Positions 1-7,200 are shown, counted from the stretch's first letter. The stretch: 9,050 nucleotides of DNA from Candidatus Sulfopaludibacter sp. SbA3 (GCA_900290315.1 OKRF01000168.1:19347-28396), one strand, 5' to 3'. The notes: generated from the sequence alone by a model not told the origin. Translations and numbers: made by a program.

Positions 1-2
1 TG

Positions 3-1436
3 GCGTTCGTGCAGGGTGGCAAGCTGATGAAGATCGACGTGGCGGGTGGACCGGCTACCACGCTTGTCAGTGGGTCTGTTGGCGCTTATGGTGGCGCCTG
101 GAATCAGGAGGGTGTCATCCTGTTCGTCAAGGACCTACACCTGTTTCGCGTGGCCGCGGCTGGCGGAACGCCATCCCCGGTGACCGAACTCGATAAGAGC
201 CGCGAGGAAGTTGTTCATGCCGCCCCGGCTTTCTTGCCGGACGGACGTCATTTTCTGTACGTTGTATTTAATCTCTCCGATCTGGACTACACCGCGTGCG
301 TGGGTGACCTGCAATCGAAAGACAAGAAACTGCTGGTGCAGCGTTTGAATAGCCACGTCACCTACGTGGATCCCGGCTACCTCTTGTTTGCCCGGGATCA
401 CGTCTTGATGGCCCAGCCCTTCGACGCCGGCAAGCTGCAGACCATGGGCGATGCCGTGCCGGTGGTGGAGGAGGTGGACACCGCGGGGCGCAGTCGCTAC
501 TACAGCGCGTCACCAAACGGAACGCTGGCGTACGCCTCCGGCGGCGCCGGGACGGGTTTGCAAATCACCTGGTATGACCGCTCCGGAAAGGTCGTGGGTA
601 CCGTCGGCAAACCGGTAGAGATACAGACGCCCCGGCTGTCCCCGAATGGGAAGATCGTGGCCTCCGACCGGGTGGACACGCAGACCCGAAGACGCGATAT
701 CTGGCTGACCGACCTGGTCCGCGGCGGCGAACAACGCCTGACCTTCGCCGGCCAGAACTCCTTCCCGGTGTGGTCGCCGGACAGCCTGCGCGTAGCCTAT
801 TTCCACGCTGACCAAAATGGGGAGAAAGTATTGGTGAAATCCGCTGACGGCACAGGTCAGCCAGAGGTGCTGGAGTCACCGATCAAGCGGCCCATGGACT
901 GGACTAGGGATGGCCGTTATCTGATCTTGGCGACGTCACTCGCTACTCCCAAGACAAGCAGTGATCTCTGGGCGCTGCCTCTTTCCGGCGCCAATCCCGC
1001 CGGCAAACCCGTGCCCCTCCGCGAGACGGAGTTCGCCGAATGGCACGGCCGGGTATCGCCCGACGGACGCTGGCTTGCCTACGACTCGGACGACACCAAG
1101 CGCAGGGAGGTCTACGTGGTTGGTTTTTCGTCGCTCAACGGGCACTGGCAGGTTTCGGTGGACGGCGCTCGGGACCCGGTCTGGAGCCGCGACGGCCGCG
1201 AACTGTACTTCGTCGGGCTAAATGGCAAGATGATGGCCGTCGAGATCGAGCCCGGCCCTCAGTTTGAGGCCAGTGTCCCGAAACCGCTCTTCGATGTGCG
1301 ACTTGGCGCCGCGATCAACTTTCCCAGCTACGACGTGAGCGCCGACGGCCGATTCCTGATCGCGACCCGAGTGGAGCAAACGGCCACGGTACCAATGACC
1401 GTGATGCTCAATTGGCAGGCGCCATTGAAGAAATAG
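3..1436 (+). CDS. C-terminal PD40 beta-propeller region of a membrane Ser/Thr protein kinase (5' end outside window)
   Basis: The frame is open to the left window edge. The apparent GTG start at base 9 is preceded in frame by Ala-Phe, giving AFVQGGKLMKIDVAGG, a typical propeller-blade sequence, so the gene is judged 5'-truncated rather than starting here. The visible ~477 residues carry repeated PD40/TolB-like blades, for example SPNGKIVASD, WSPDSLRVAYF, TRDGRYLILAT, SPDGRWLAYDS, WSRDGRELYFV and SADGRFLIAT. In Acidobacteriota such repeats commonly form the extracytoplasmic C-terminal half of PknB-type kinases, after an N-terminal kinase domain and one membrane helix. That half would sense a ligand or protein partner outside the membrane, but neither the kinase domain nor the helix is visible here. 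A stand-alone TolB-like protein is the alternative. The gene ends in TAG after ALKK with no internal lesion. A broken kinase N-terminus follows 78 bp downstream, suggesting a former tandem kinase pair. Confidence 0.85.
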   Translation, partial: AFVQGGKLMKIDVAGGPATTLVSGSVGAYGGAWNQEGVILFVKDLHLFRVAAAGGTPSPVTELDKSREEVVHAAPAFLPDGRHFLYVVFNLSDLDYTACVGDLQSKDKKLLVQRLNSHVTYVDPGYLLFARDHVLMAQPFDAGKLQTMGDAVPVVEEVDTAGRSRYYSASPNGTLAYASGGAGTGLQITWYDRSGKVVGTVGKPVEIQTPRLSPNGKIVASDRVDTQTRRRDIWLTDLVRGGEQRLTFAGQNSFPVWSPDSLRVAYFHADQNGEKVLVKSADGTGQPEVLESPIKRPMDWTRDGRYLILATSLATPKTSSDLWALPLSGANPAGKPVPLRETEFAEWHGRVSPDGRWLAYDSDDTKRREVYVVGFSSLNGHWQVSVDGARDPVWSRDGRELYFVGLNGKMMAVEIEPGPQFEASVPKPLFDVRLGAAINFPSYDVSADGRFLIATRVEQTATVPMTVMLNWQAPLKK

Positions 1437-1514
1437 GACCGTGATCCTACGATCCGCGCCCGGATAGCGAGTCACCCCGCCGGAACGGAGTACCATTCTC
1501 GAAATCGTGCCTAC

Positions 1515-1695
1515 ATGAGTTCGCAAGAGTCGATTTGCCCACTACCGCATCGGCGCCAAGCCCGGCGAGGGCGGCATGGGCCGCCGTCCATCGCGCACCG
1601 ACACCAAGCGGAACCGGGAGGTCGCGGTGAAGAGGTCCTCGACACGGCCTCGCCAACGATCCCGATACGACGGTCGCGGAACGCTACTCGGACCC
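1515..1695 (+). pseudogene. Frameshifted N-terminal remnant of a PknB-type Ser/Thr kinase
   Basis: Read across frames, this stretch spells the start of an acidobacterial PknB-type kinase. ATG at 1515 gives MSSQESI. After an apparent one-base insertion near 1534-1537 the next frame gives AHYRIGAKPGEGGMG, which contains the glycine-rich ATP loop (GxGGMG). An extra base near 1581 and a missing base near 1596 then surround a segment reading AVHR, followed by TDTKRNREVAVK, whose AVK holds the expected catalytic lysine. A further two-base gain near 1635 leads to VLDTA, and a later compensating loss leads to ANDPD. Similarity fades by about 1695, where a fragment of another gene begins near 1717. 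Only the N-lobe start remains, so no functional kinase is possible. The indel placements are by-eye inferences from the usual family sequence. Confidence 0.72.
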
Positions 1696-1716
1696 AGTCT
1701 GAGTTTCCTCTGAGTG

Positions 1717-1955
1717 AATCGTCGGCCATACGGAAGTTGCAGCCGCCATAGTCTACTTGCCGAAGACCACGGCACGCCGCTCTTTGCCGAGCCCAGTCAC
1801 CGTGATGGCCATCGCAGCCGTGCCTGCCATCGCCACCGAGTAGCTGGTGCGCCGCGCCAGCACCGCTTCCAGGTACCCGACGCCGCTGGCCAGAAGCCCA
1901 CTAGAGCGAGGCCCGGCGCTGCGATCATGGCCCGCTGCGTCACCCGATCGCTCAT
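1717..1955. repeat. Degenerate direct copy of the 3' end of the MFS gene at 8216-8638
   Basis: Bases 1718-1815 match 8217-8314 with 3 differences in 98. Bases 1816-1897 match 8327-8408 with 4 differences in 82. Bases 1898-1930 match 8578-8610 with 5 differences in 33, and 1931-1955 continue to 8638 with a 3-base gap. Relative to the right-hand copy, this one lacks 12 bp (8315-8326) and 169 bp (8409-8577). Both copies have the same orientation. The homology extends past the stop codon into the region downstream of the transporter, so it is a DNA duplication rather than two related genes. A weak further match upstream (CTGAGTGAA near 1709 and near 8140) hints that the original duplication was longer. 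Confidence 0.93.
1753..1955 (-). pseudogene. C-terminal remnant of an MFS transporter gene, internally deleted
   Basis: On the minus strand this region still encodes the end of the transporter at 8252-9049: the terminal TGLGKERRAVVFGK and the TAG stop at 1753-1755 are preserved. The body is lost through deletions of 12, 169 and 3 bp relative to the right-hand copy. The 169-bp deletion also shifts frame. The segment containing the MFS motif-A loop (SDRVGRR in the intact copy) is reduced to a stub near 1940-1955, beyond which no transporter sequence is recognisable. Start, N-terminal helices and most of the C-terminal bundle are absent, so it cannot make a carrier. It sits directly against the kinase remnant on one side and the integrase remnant on the other. 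Confidence 0.88.
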
Positions 1956-2000
1956 GAACACTTCAGCGTCTGCGGGCATCTGGCCAGACTGGTAGCCCCT

Positions 2001-2015
2001 CAACTTCCGGTTTGC
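2001..2015 (+). repeat. 15-bp repeat, copy A (CAACTTCCGGTTTGC)
   Basis: This 15-mer differs by one base from CAACTTCCCGTTTGC at 2856-2870 and from the reverse complement of 2815-2829. With the latter the match extends two bases further on one side (CTCAACTTCC). It lies at the point where recognisable integrase sequence ends, so it may mark a recombination junction. A shortened inverted version (GCAAACCGGA) occurs at 2884-2893. Confidence 0.7.
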
Positions 2016-2018
2016 GGT

Positions 2019-2108
2019 CATCGCCGACTTCGCCTGGTCCAGATCAGGTAGCCGCAACACTGCTTTCGGAAAGGGACGTTCCCCCTTTCCGGACCGCTTG
2101 TCTGTCAT
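2019..2108 (-). pseudogene. N-terminal remnant of a tyrosine recombinase / phage-type integrase
   Basis: The minus-strand frame from ATG at 2106-2108 contains FPKAVLRLPDLDQAKSA, which I recognise as the conserved beginning of a family of site-specific tyrosine recombinases common in Acidobacteriota and other soil bacteria. In intact members this precedes a SAM-like DNA-binding domain and the catalytic domain with the R-H-R-Y residues. Here family-like sequence stops after about 30 codons. It runs into a 15-bp repeat and then the MFS remnant. A GGAGG ribosome binding site at a sensible distance supports the start and shows that the true 5' end is preserved. The catalytic domain is not seen anywhere in the window. 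The assignment rests on memory of the family motif. Confidence 0.6.
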
Positions 2109-2117
2109 CCGTTGAGG

Positions 2118-2125
2118 CCCTCCTT
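2118..2125 (-). promoter_or_regulatory. Ribosome binding site for the integrase remnant
   Basis: On the minus strand the sequence reads AAGGAGGG, a strong Shine-Dalgarno match about 9-10 bases before ATG at 2106-2108. It fixes the start of the truncated integrase reading frame and indicates the fragment is a genuine gene 5' end. Confidence 0.6.
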
Positions 2126-2170
2126 GACCGCAGACCGATGATGGCCGGGTTCAAGGGACGAAAAGGGGGC

Positions 2171-2840
2171 ATGATCTCGGAGTCGTGGTATTGGCGGACC
2201 GACCTAATGAAGTTTGCGTCATCCCTCCGTAAACGAGCGAGCCAGAAGCGCTGGACGGATCGCTCCCTTTGCCGCTGCGAGCAACTGATCATGATCGGGT
2301 TTTTCTATGTGCGGAAGCTGATTGACTCGAGGAAGCTCAGCCGGGATTTTGCAGACCGGCAGATTAAGCTCAAGGCCTATCCGTCGATCGGCAAGCACGT
2401 TCATCTGATGAATGTTCATCACCATCTGGATGAGTTCTTCGACATGGGAACGCACCGGCACAAGACGCTGAAAATCGAGCAGATCGCCAACCAAGTCATT
2501 CACAGCTACATCTTTTACCTTGACGGAGGAATCAGGCCCACTCCAGGGCATCGTCGTAGCATCCGATGTTGTGCGCGACCGGGAGCTTCTAGAACTTTCC
2601 CTTTCGTATGTAATAAAGATATTCGAACTCGCGGGGAAGGGAGAAGACGATAAGGCCATCACGCTCAGGTATGACGACAAAGCGGCAGGACTACGTCATG
2701 CGGATCTTCAGGGATGCCAAGCGTCGATAGCCCGATTCGGATTTACGCCATCAGGACCATTGCCAAAGATTACGTCTGATTGGCTGATACGGCGAGATCG
2801 CGAGTGGATCGTCGGCAAACGGGAAGTTGAGATATGCTAA
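2171..2840 (+). pseudogene. Conserved-looking protein of unknown function, split by a +1 frameshift
   Basis: ATG at 2171 follows AAGGGA at 2154-2159 and a purine run AAAAGGGGG, giving a plausible start. The first frame encodes MISESWYWRTDLMKF, a basic helix-rich segment, then FYVRKLIDSRKLS, HLMNVHHHLDEFFDM and QIANQVIHSYIFYL. Past 2519 that frame turns into low-quality Arg/Pro-rich sequence, while the next frame continues smoothly: TEESGPLQGIVVASDVVRD, then LSLSYVIKIFELAGKGEDDK and ITLRYDDK, ending at 2838-2840. Removing one base near 2519 restores a single protein of about 220 residues. A second shift near 2680 is possible, since the third frame then reads KRQDYVMRIFRDAKRR and stops at 2728-2730. 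The protein resembles widespread soluble hypothetical proteins of about 180 residues beginning with a W-Y-W-R-T-D motif; I know no function. It has no signal peptide or membrane helix. Related 15-bp repeats lie on both sides. Confidence 0.62.
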
Positions 2841-2870
2841 CGAGCCTTGCCCGCCCAACTTCCCGTTTGC
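2815..2870. repeat. Perfect 15-bp inverted repeat (2815-2829 and 2856-2870) with a 26-base loop
   Basis: GCAAACGGGAAGTTG at 2815-2829 is the exact reverse complement of CAACTTCCCGTTTGC at 2856-2870. A second overlapping hairpin is possible: GTTTGCGC at 2865-2872 pairs with GCGCAAAC at 2882-2889 around a 9-base loop, so the two structures compete. The left arm lies inside the last codons of the frameshifted gene. No T-run follows either stem, which weighs against an intrinsic terminator. A one-mismatch copy of the right arm lies 855 bp upstream at 2001-2015. Confidence 0.8.
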
Positions 2871-2976
2871 GCGTAAGCCAGGCGCAAACCGGACAGAAAC
2901 TCAAAACTGATTGGTAAACGCTGCGCGACTACCGGCGGGTGATCACCAGCGACGCTTCCATGGTGGCATTCAACGG

Positions 2977-3111
2977 CTACTTCAGGCCCGCAAGAATGGC
3001 ACGCATTTCACGGGGTACCTCCGCTTCATTTGACAGAAACATGTAATGCGCACCGCGAAGCCTGATCACGCGCGCGGTGTGCACACCATCTTCAAACGCC
3101 CTCGCCGGTTT
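2977..3111 (-). pseudogene. C-terminal fragment of an alpha/beta-hydrolase
   Basis: The last ~43 codons of this minus-strand frame read ARAFEDGVHTARVIRL, then GAHYMFLSNEAEVPREM and a short tail ending LAGLK before TAG at 2977-2979. This matches the end of acidobacterial alpha/beta-hydrolases, where the His in a G-[AS]-[DN]-H-Y-[VM]-F pattern is the catalytic-triad histidine. Here the residue before His is Ala, one position having been lost or changed, while His-Tyr-Met-Phe is kept. Upstream in frame the sequence stops resembling a hydrolase and runs into the end of the bacterioferritin gene. The nucleophile elbow (G-x-S-x-G) and acidic residue are absent, so the product would be inactive. Confidence 0.6.
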
Positions 3112-3196
3112 TTCCGCTAGAGCATGCATCGAAGGGACGAGTTGGCGAGCGCCGGCAGTAGAAGTGCCTGGCCCGACGGTAGTTTCAGACTCAGGA

Positions 3197-3694
3197 TCAG
3201 TCACCCGTCGGCGCAGATTCGGCGCTCCCGGCTCCAAAGGACTGAAGGGTGAGGTAGCTAAGGCCGAATCGCTTCACATTGTCGCGCTGCTTCTCGAATT
3301 GATCATAGTGCCCTTCTTCGTTACCGACGAGGCCCTCGAAGATTCACTTGGACGCGGCATCGGCGTTGGCGCCGCATTCCACGGCGGCCGAGTTGTATCC
3401 CTTAGCGCTTTCGTCCTCCATGGCCATCGCTTTGGCGAGGATCGCCTCAGGGTCCTGGATCTTCTCCACCGCGCCGGCGGGTATCATCTCGACGTCGCCA
3501 TTGAGGAACAGGATTCGTTCAGCGAGAAGTTCGACGTGTCCCATCTCCATGATGGCGGTGCGTTTGAATAGCTTTGCCAGGGGATCGAAGCCTTGATCCC
3601 CTAGGTGGAAATGGAAGTACATGTACTGGTGCACAGCTTGCAGTTCGTCGCCTACGGCTCTATTCAAGAGCGCGATGCTCTTTTCTCTATCCAT
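3197..3694 (-). pseudogene. bfr: Bacterioferritin gene interrupted by an in-frame TGA
   Basis: Bacterioferritin is a 24-subunit cytoplasmic iron-storage shell that oxidises Fe(II) at a di-iron site and binds haem between subunits. The frame from ATG at 3692-3694 carries the expected residues: Glu17 (DELQAVHQY), Glu50 and His53 (MEMGHVELLAERIL), Met51 as the likely haem ligand, and Glu93. TGA at 3344-3346 (codon 117) then stops the frame, but the same frame continues with IFEGLVGNEEGHYDQFEKQR and FGLSYLTLQSF and ends at TGA 3197-3199. That totals 165 codons, close to normal family length of about 155-165. The lost part is the fourth helix, including Glu126 and His129 of the ferroxidase site. 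A single C-to-T change (CGA to TGA) would explain the stop, but the ancestral residue is a guess. GGAG lies 8 bases upstream of the ATG. Confidence 0.88.
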
Positions 3695-3702
3695 AGCTTA
3701 AA

Positions 3703-3706
3703 CTCC
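3703..3706 (-). promoter_or_regulatory. Ribosome binding site of the bacterioferritin gene
   Basis: The minus strand reads ACGGAGTTTAAGCT immediately before ATG at 3692-3694, placing GGAG eight bases from the start codon. This supports the chosen start and shows that the translation signals of the interrupted gene are still intact. Confidence 0.65.
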
Positions 3707-3917
3707 GTTTCTAATTCAATTCTCGCCCTTGTGGCCGGAATTGCAACTTGGAGAGGTAAGCTGGATTTGTCCCGTGCAGTCCCTGTCACATCAGCACCTG
3801 CCACTTCGCGACTAGCGACGGCGGTTTCGAAACGGCCCCACATCGGGCGCATCGGGGTCAGTCCGGACGCGAAAGCCCTGAACGAAAATTGGTGAGGTGT
3901 CCACCTCTGCGAGATTC

Positions 3918-3937
3918 TGACATTCAGTTGCAAGTAA
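3918..3937 (+). repeat. 20-bp direct repeat, copy 1 (candidate operator)
   Basis: TGACATTCAGTTGCAAGTAA matches 4086-4105 at 19 of 20 positions and lies 168 bp upstream of it. Two such copies in one intergenic region, one overlapping a promoter, suggest a protein-binding element, but no regulator can be named from the sequence. Confidence 0.6.
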
Positions 3938-4084
3938 AATCCGCGGATTCCAAACTCGATGGGCGAGGATCTACCGCACGCCGATCCGCAGACTTCGTCC
4001 GCGCAGCCTCTGTAGCGCACTGCCGTTTACCCCTCCCCCTAGATTTCCGGACACATAGTTTAGGAGTTCTTTCACTGATTGCAG

Positions 4085-4113
4085 TTGACATTCAGTTGCA
4101 AATAAGTTTTAAT
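4085..4113 (+). promoter_or_regulatory. Sigma70-type promoter of the TonB-dependent receptor, overlapped by repeat copy 2
   Basis: TTGACA at 4085-4090 is a perfect -35 hexamer. After exactly 17 bases comes TTTAAT at 4108-4113, one mismatch from the -10 consensus. Transcription would start near 4120, leaving an ~80-base leader before the receptor start at 4202. The second 20-bp repeat (4086-4105) covers the -35 box and most of the spacer, so a protein binding it would block RNA polymerase. Repression is an inference. Confidence 0.72.
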
Positions 4114-4201
4114 CAGTTCTTGGAGATCTCGGGATTATGACCGGTCTCCAGCACGCCGGACGGCGGCCGCTTCCGGCGCGAACATGAAACGTGAGTGAGG
4201 T

Positions 4202-7200
4202 ATGAATTCCCTAACACCCAGTCTGCATCTTCTCCCGCTATTCTTAGCGATTATCTCTTTGGGCGTGGCCGGCACGGGGGGCAGCATTGCCGGCACAATA
4301 GCCGACCCGAGCGGTGGCGTGGTGCCCGGCGTGCTGGTGATGGCGCGCAACGCGGAAACCGGCGTGGTGCGGAAGACCACCACGAACGGCGAAGGGTTCT
4401 ATGCCTTCCCCATCCTGCCGGAGGGCCGTTATGAGCTGCAGATTGCGGAGGCTGGATTTCAGCCATTTAAGAGCGCGGGAGTGCTGGTGACATCCAACGC
4501 CGCTCTGCGGGTGGATGTCCGGTTAATCCTGGAAGCGCACGACGAAGCAGTCACGGTGACCGAGTCGCCCACACGAGTGGAAACCACAACCACCCAAATG
4601 GGAGAACTCATCGCCGCGCAACAGGTGGCGAGTATTCCCATCAACGGCCGCAGTTACACCGATCTGTTGGCGCTGCAACCCGGCGTGATACCGGCCAGTT
4701 CGCAACAACCGAACGCGGTAGTAATGTCCGGATGCACCAGCGCGCCTCCGTCCGGTGATCTGAATCCAGGTAACGTGTCGGTAAGCGGCCAGAGGGAGAC
4801 CGCCAACGGTTTCGTGGTGAACGGAAGCACGGTTCAGGAGGATTTCAACATGGGCGCGGCCATCGTGCCCAATCTCGACTCAATCCGGGAATTTCGGGTT
4901 CTCACCAGCAACTTCGACGCCGAGTATGGCAACTTCAGCGGTGGGCAAGTCTTGGTCACCACCAAGTCGGGAACCAACCAGCTGCATGGGAGCGCGTTTG
5001 AATTCCTGCGCAACACAGACCTGGACGCTCGCAACTACCTCGCCAGCGACCGTGCCCGGTACGATCGCAATCAATTCGGCGGGACATTGGGCGGACCCAT
5101 CCGCAAGAATAGAGTTTTCTTCTTCGCTGACTATCAGGGCGCGCGGATGACGCAAGGCGTGGATACGGGCCTGATTTCGGTACCATCGCTGGCAAACCGC
5201 GACGGCGACTTCTCCGGCAACGCAGGCACGCTGTCGGGCACGGTCAACGGTCAGTACTGGGCCGGCCTGCTGTCCCAAAGGCTCGGCTATTCGGTGCATC
5301 CGGGCGAACCCTATTACGTACCCGGGTGCGTCAGCTCCGAGCAGTGCGTGCTGCCGAACGCCCGTATACCCGAGCAGGCCTGGCCCGCGCCCGCCAAGGC
5401 GCTGTTGCCTTTCATTCCGAAGCCGAACCAGGGTGACAGTACCTTCTCCACGTCGGCGTACAACCAGAAGCTGCGCGACGATAAGGGCGCCTTCAAGATC
5501 GACGGCAACACACGATGGGGCGCGGTGTCGGCTTACTATTTCTCCGACGACTACAGGATGGACAATCCGTATCCGACCGGGCAGGGCGGGGCCAACGTAC
5601 CGGGATTCAACGCCATTTCGCAGGGCCGGGCCCAGCTTGCGGCCATCGGTCTCACGACCACGCTTGGCCCGGCCTCGATCAATGAATTGCGGTTCGGTTA
5701 CATGCGGACCGCCAACCACGTGGGACAGCCCGTAGGCGGCGTTGGTCCCAGTTTGGCGTAGCAGGGCTTCGTCGACGCCACCGGCAAGCCGGGGATTGTA
5801 CCGCTGGCGCCGCAAATCGAAGGAATCGAGAATGTGGCCTTCAACGACTTCACGATTGGCGTCGACACCACTGGCGTACTACAGGCGAACAACACGTATC
5901 AGTGGTCGGATAATTTCTCGAAGGTGACGGGGAAGCACATCGTCAAGTTCGGGGCGAGCGTTCACGACGACCAGGTCAATATCAATCCGGATGCAACCTA
6001 CAACGGTTCTTTCCTGTTCCAGGGGACCGAAACCGGCTCGGATTTCGCGGACTTCCTGCTGGGCATTGCCAGCAGCTATAACCAAGCGGATTCTCAAGCT
6101 TTCTACCTGCGCAATAAATATGCCGGGCTGTACGGACAGGACAGTTGGCGAGTTCGGCCCAACCTTACTTTGAACTATGGTTTGCGCTGGGATCTGCTGC
6201 CGCCGTGGCGCGAGAAATACAATCAGATGCAGACGCTCATCCCCGGACAGCAGTCCCTGGTGTATCCGGGCGCACCGGCAGGACTCGTGTTTCCCGGCGA
6301 TCCGGGAATTCCCAGCACTCTGGCGCCAGCCAAGAGAACCAACTTTGCGCCGCGGCTCGGTTTGGCGTATTCGCCCAGCAGCAAAACCAGCATTCGCGCC
6401 GGATACGGCCTCTTCTACACCGCTTTCGAAGGCATCTCGGCGGGAATCATGAGCGCCAACCCGCCGTACGGCTACGATTACACGAGCTTCGCGCCGCCGC
6501 TGTTTACGACACCGTTCGTCACGGCCGCCAGCGGGCAGGATAACGGACAGCGGTTTCCGGAACCGATTCCCGCATTCGGCGCTTCCGCGAAGACTCCGAA
6601 CACCTCGGTGAACTGGTCGCAATACCTGCCGATCACGGGCGTGCCGTCGTTCTTCCATAACAATGTGACGCCATACAGCGAGAGTTACACGCTCTCGATC
6701 CAGCGGGAATTGGCGCGCGATACGGTGTTCACCGCGAGCTACCTGGGCACCGAGGCACATCATCTGTTAGTGCTGATTTCGGCCAATCCTGGCGATCCCG
6801 CGCTGTGTTTGAGCCTGAGCCAGCGGCGGGACGTCATGCCCGGAACACCAACTTGCGGCCCGTTCGGCGAAAGCGGCACTTACACAACGCCCTCCGGCCA
6901 GGCCATTCCAGGAACGCGCGCGCCGTTCAGCTCCCAGTTTGCGGCCGTCACGTACCAGAAGACCATCGGCAACTCCAACTACAATGCAGTCGAGCTGTCG
7001 CTCCATCACTCCAGCCCCTCGCTGGAACTACTCGCCGGCTATACGTATGGCAAATCTCTCGATCAGTCTTCCAGCCTGGCGGAGGCCGTGAACCCGCTGA
7101 ATCCGAACCTCAGCAAGGCGATCTCAGCCTTTGATATGCGACACAACTTCGTCGCCAGCTACAACTGGAAGCTGCCATTGGTGAAGCTGCTGAACCGCCG

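Larger units (their letters stand above)
3695..4201. other. Divergent regulatory region between bacterioferritin and TonB-dependent receptor
   Basis: About 507 bp separate the two divergent gene starts and no convincing gene is seen on either strand; the open frames here lack recognisable domains. It is more AT-rich by eye near 3920-3960 and 4075-4115, and holds a repeated 20-bp element (3918-3937 and 4086-4105) and a strong sigma70-like promoter (4085-4113). The core AGTTGCAA recurs a third time in inverted orientation around 3739-3746, nearer the bacterioferritin start. No clear promoter for the minus-strand gene could be picked out. Confidence 0.6.

Noticed and set aside
9..11. GTG at base 9 as the real start of the PD40 gene
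   Set aside because: The frame is open upstream to the window edge with family-like residues (Ala-Phe-Val-Gln-Gly-Gly), so the gene continues outside the window.
2815..2889. Rho-independent terminator
   Set aside because: The stems are long, but no T-run follows either of them on either strand, and the first arm lies inside the coding frame.
2815..2893. Integron attC site at the 3' end of the unknown gene
   Set aside because: GCCCAAC at 2853-2859 fits one half-site consensus, but no properly placed GTTRRRY partner pairs with it. The strong pairing is in the GCAAACGGGAAGTTG arms, which do not have the attC box arrangement. Kept only as an unclassified inverted repeat.
3664..4020. Minus-strand 118-codon open frame across the bacterioferritin start and upstream region
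   Set aside because: It overlaps the well-supported bacterioferritin start in another frame, and shows no family motif and no clear ribosome binding site.
3344..5761. The internal TGA and TAG as signs of stop-codon reassignment or selenocysteine/pyrrolysine insertion
   Set aside because: The kinase and MFS genes end at TAG and the receptor and bacterioferritin genes end at TGA at normal family lengths, so both codons act as stops. Neither internal site is at a position where selenocysteine or pyrrolysine is known in these families.
4880..5815. Long minus-strand open frame of about 311 codons opposite the receptor gene
   Set aside because: It is antisense to well-supported receptor sequence, has no recognisable domain, and reflects the GC-rich codon pattern of the plus-strand gene. 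The 294-codon frame at 5879-6763 (-) is rejected for the same reason.
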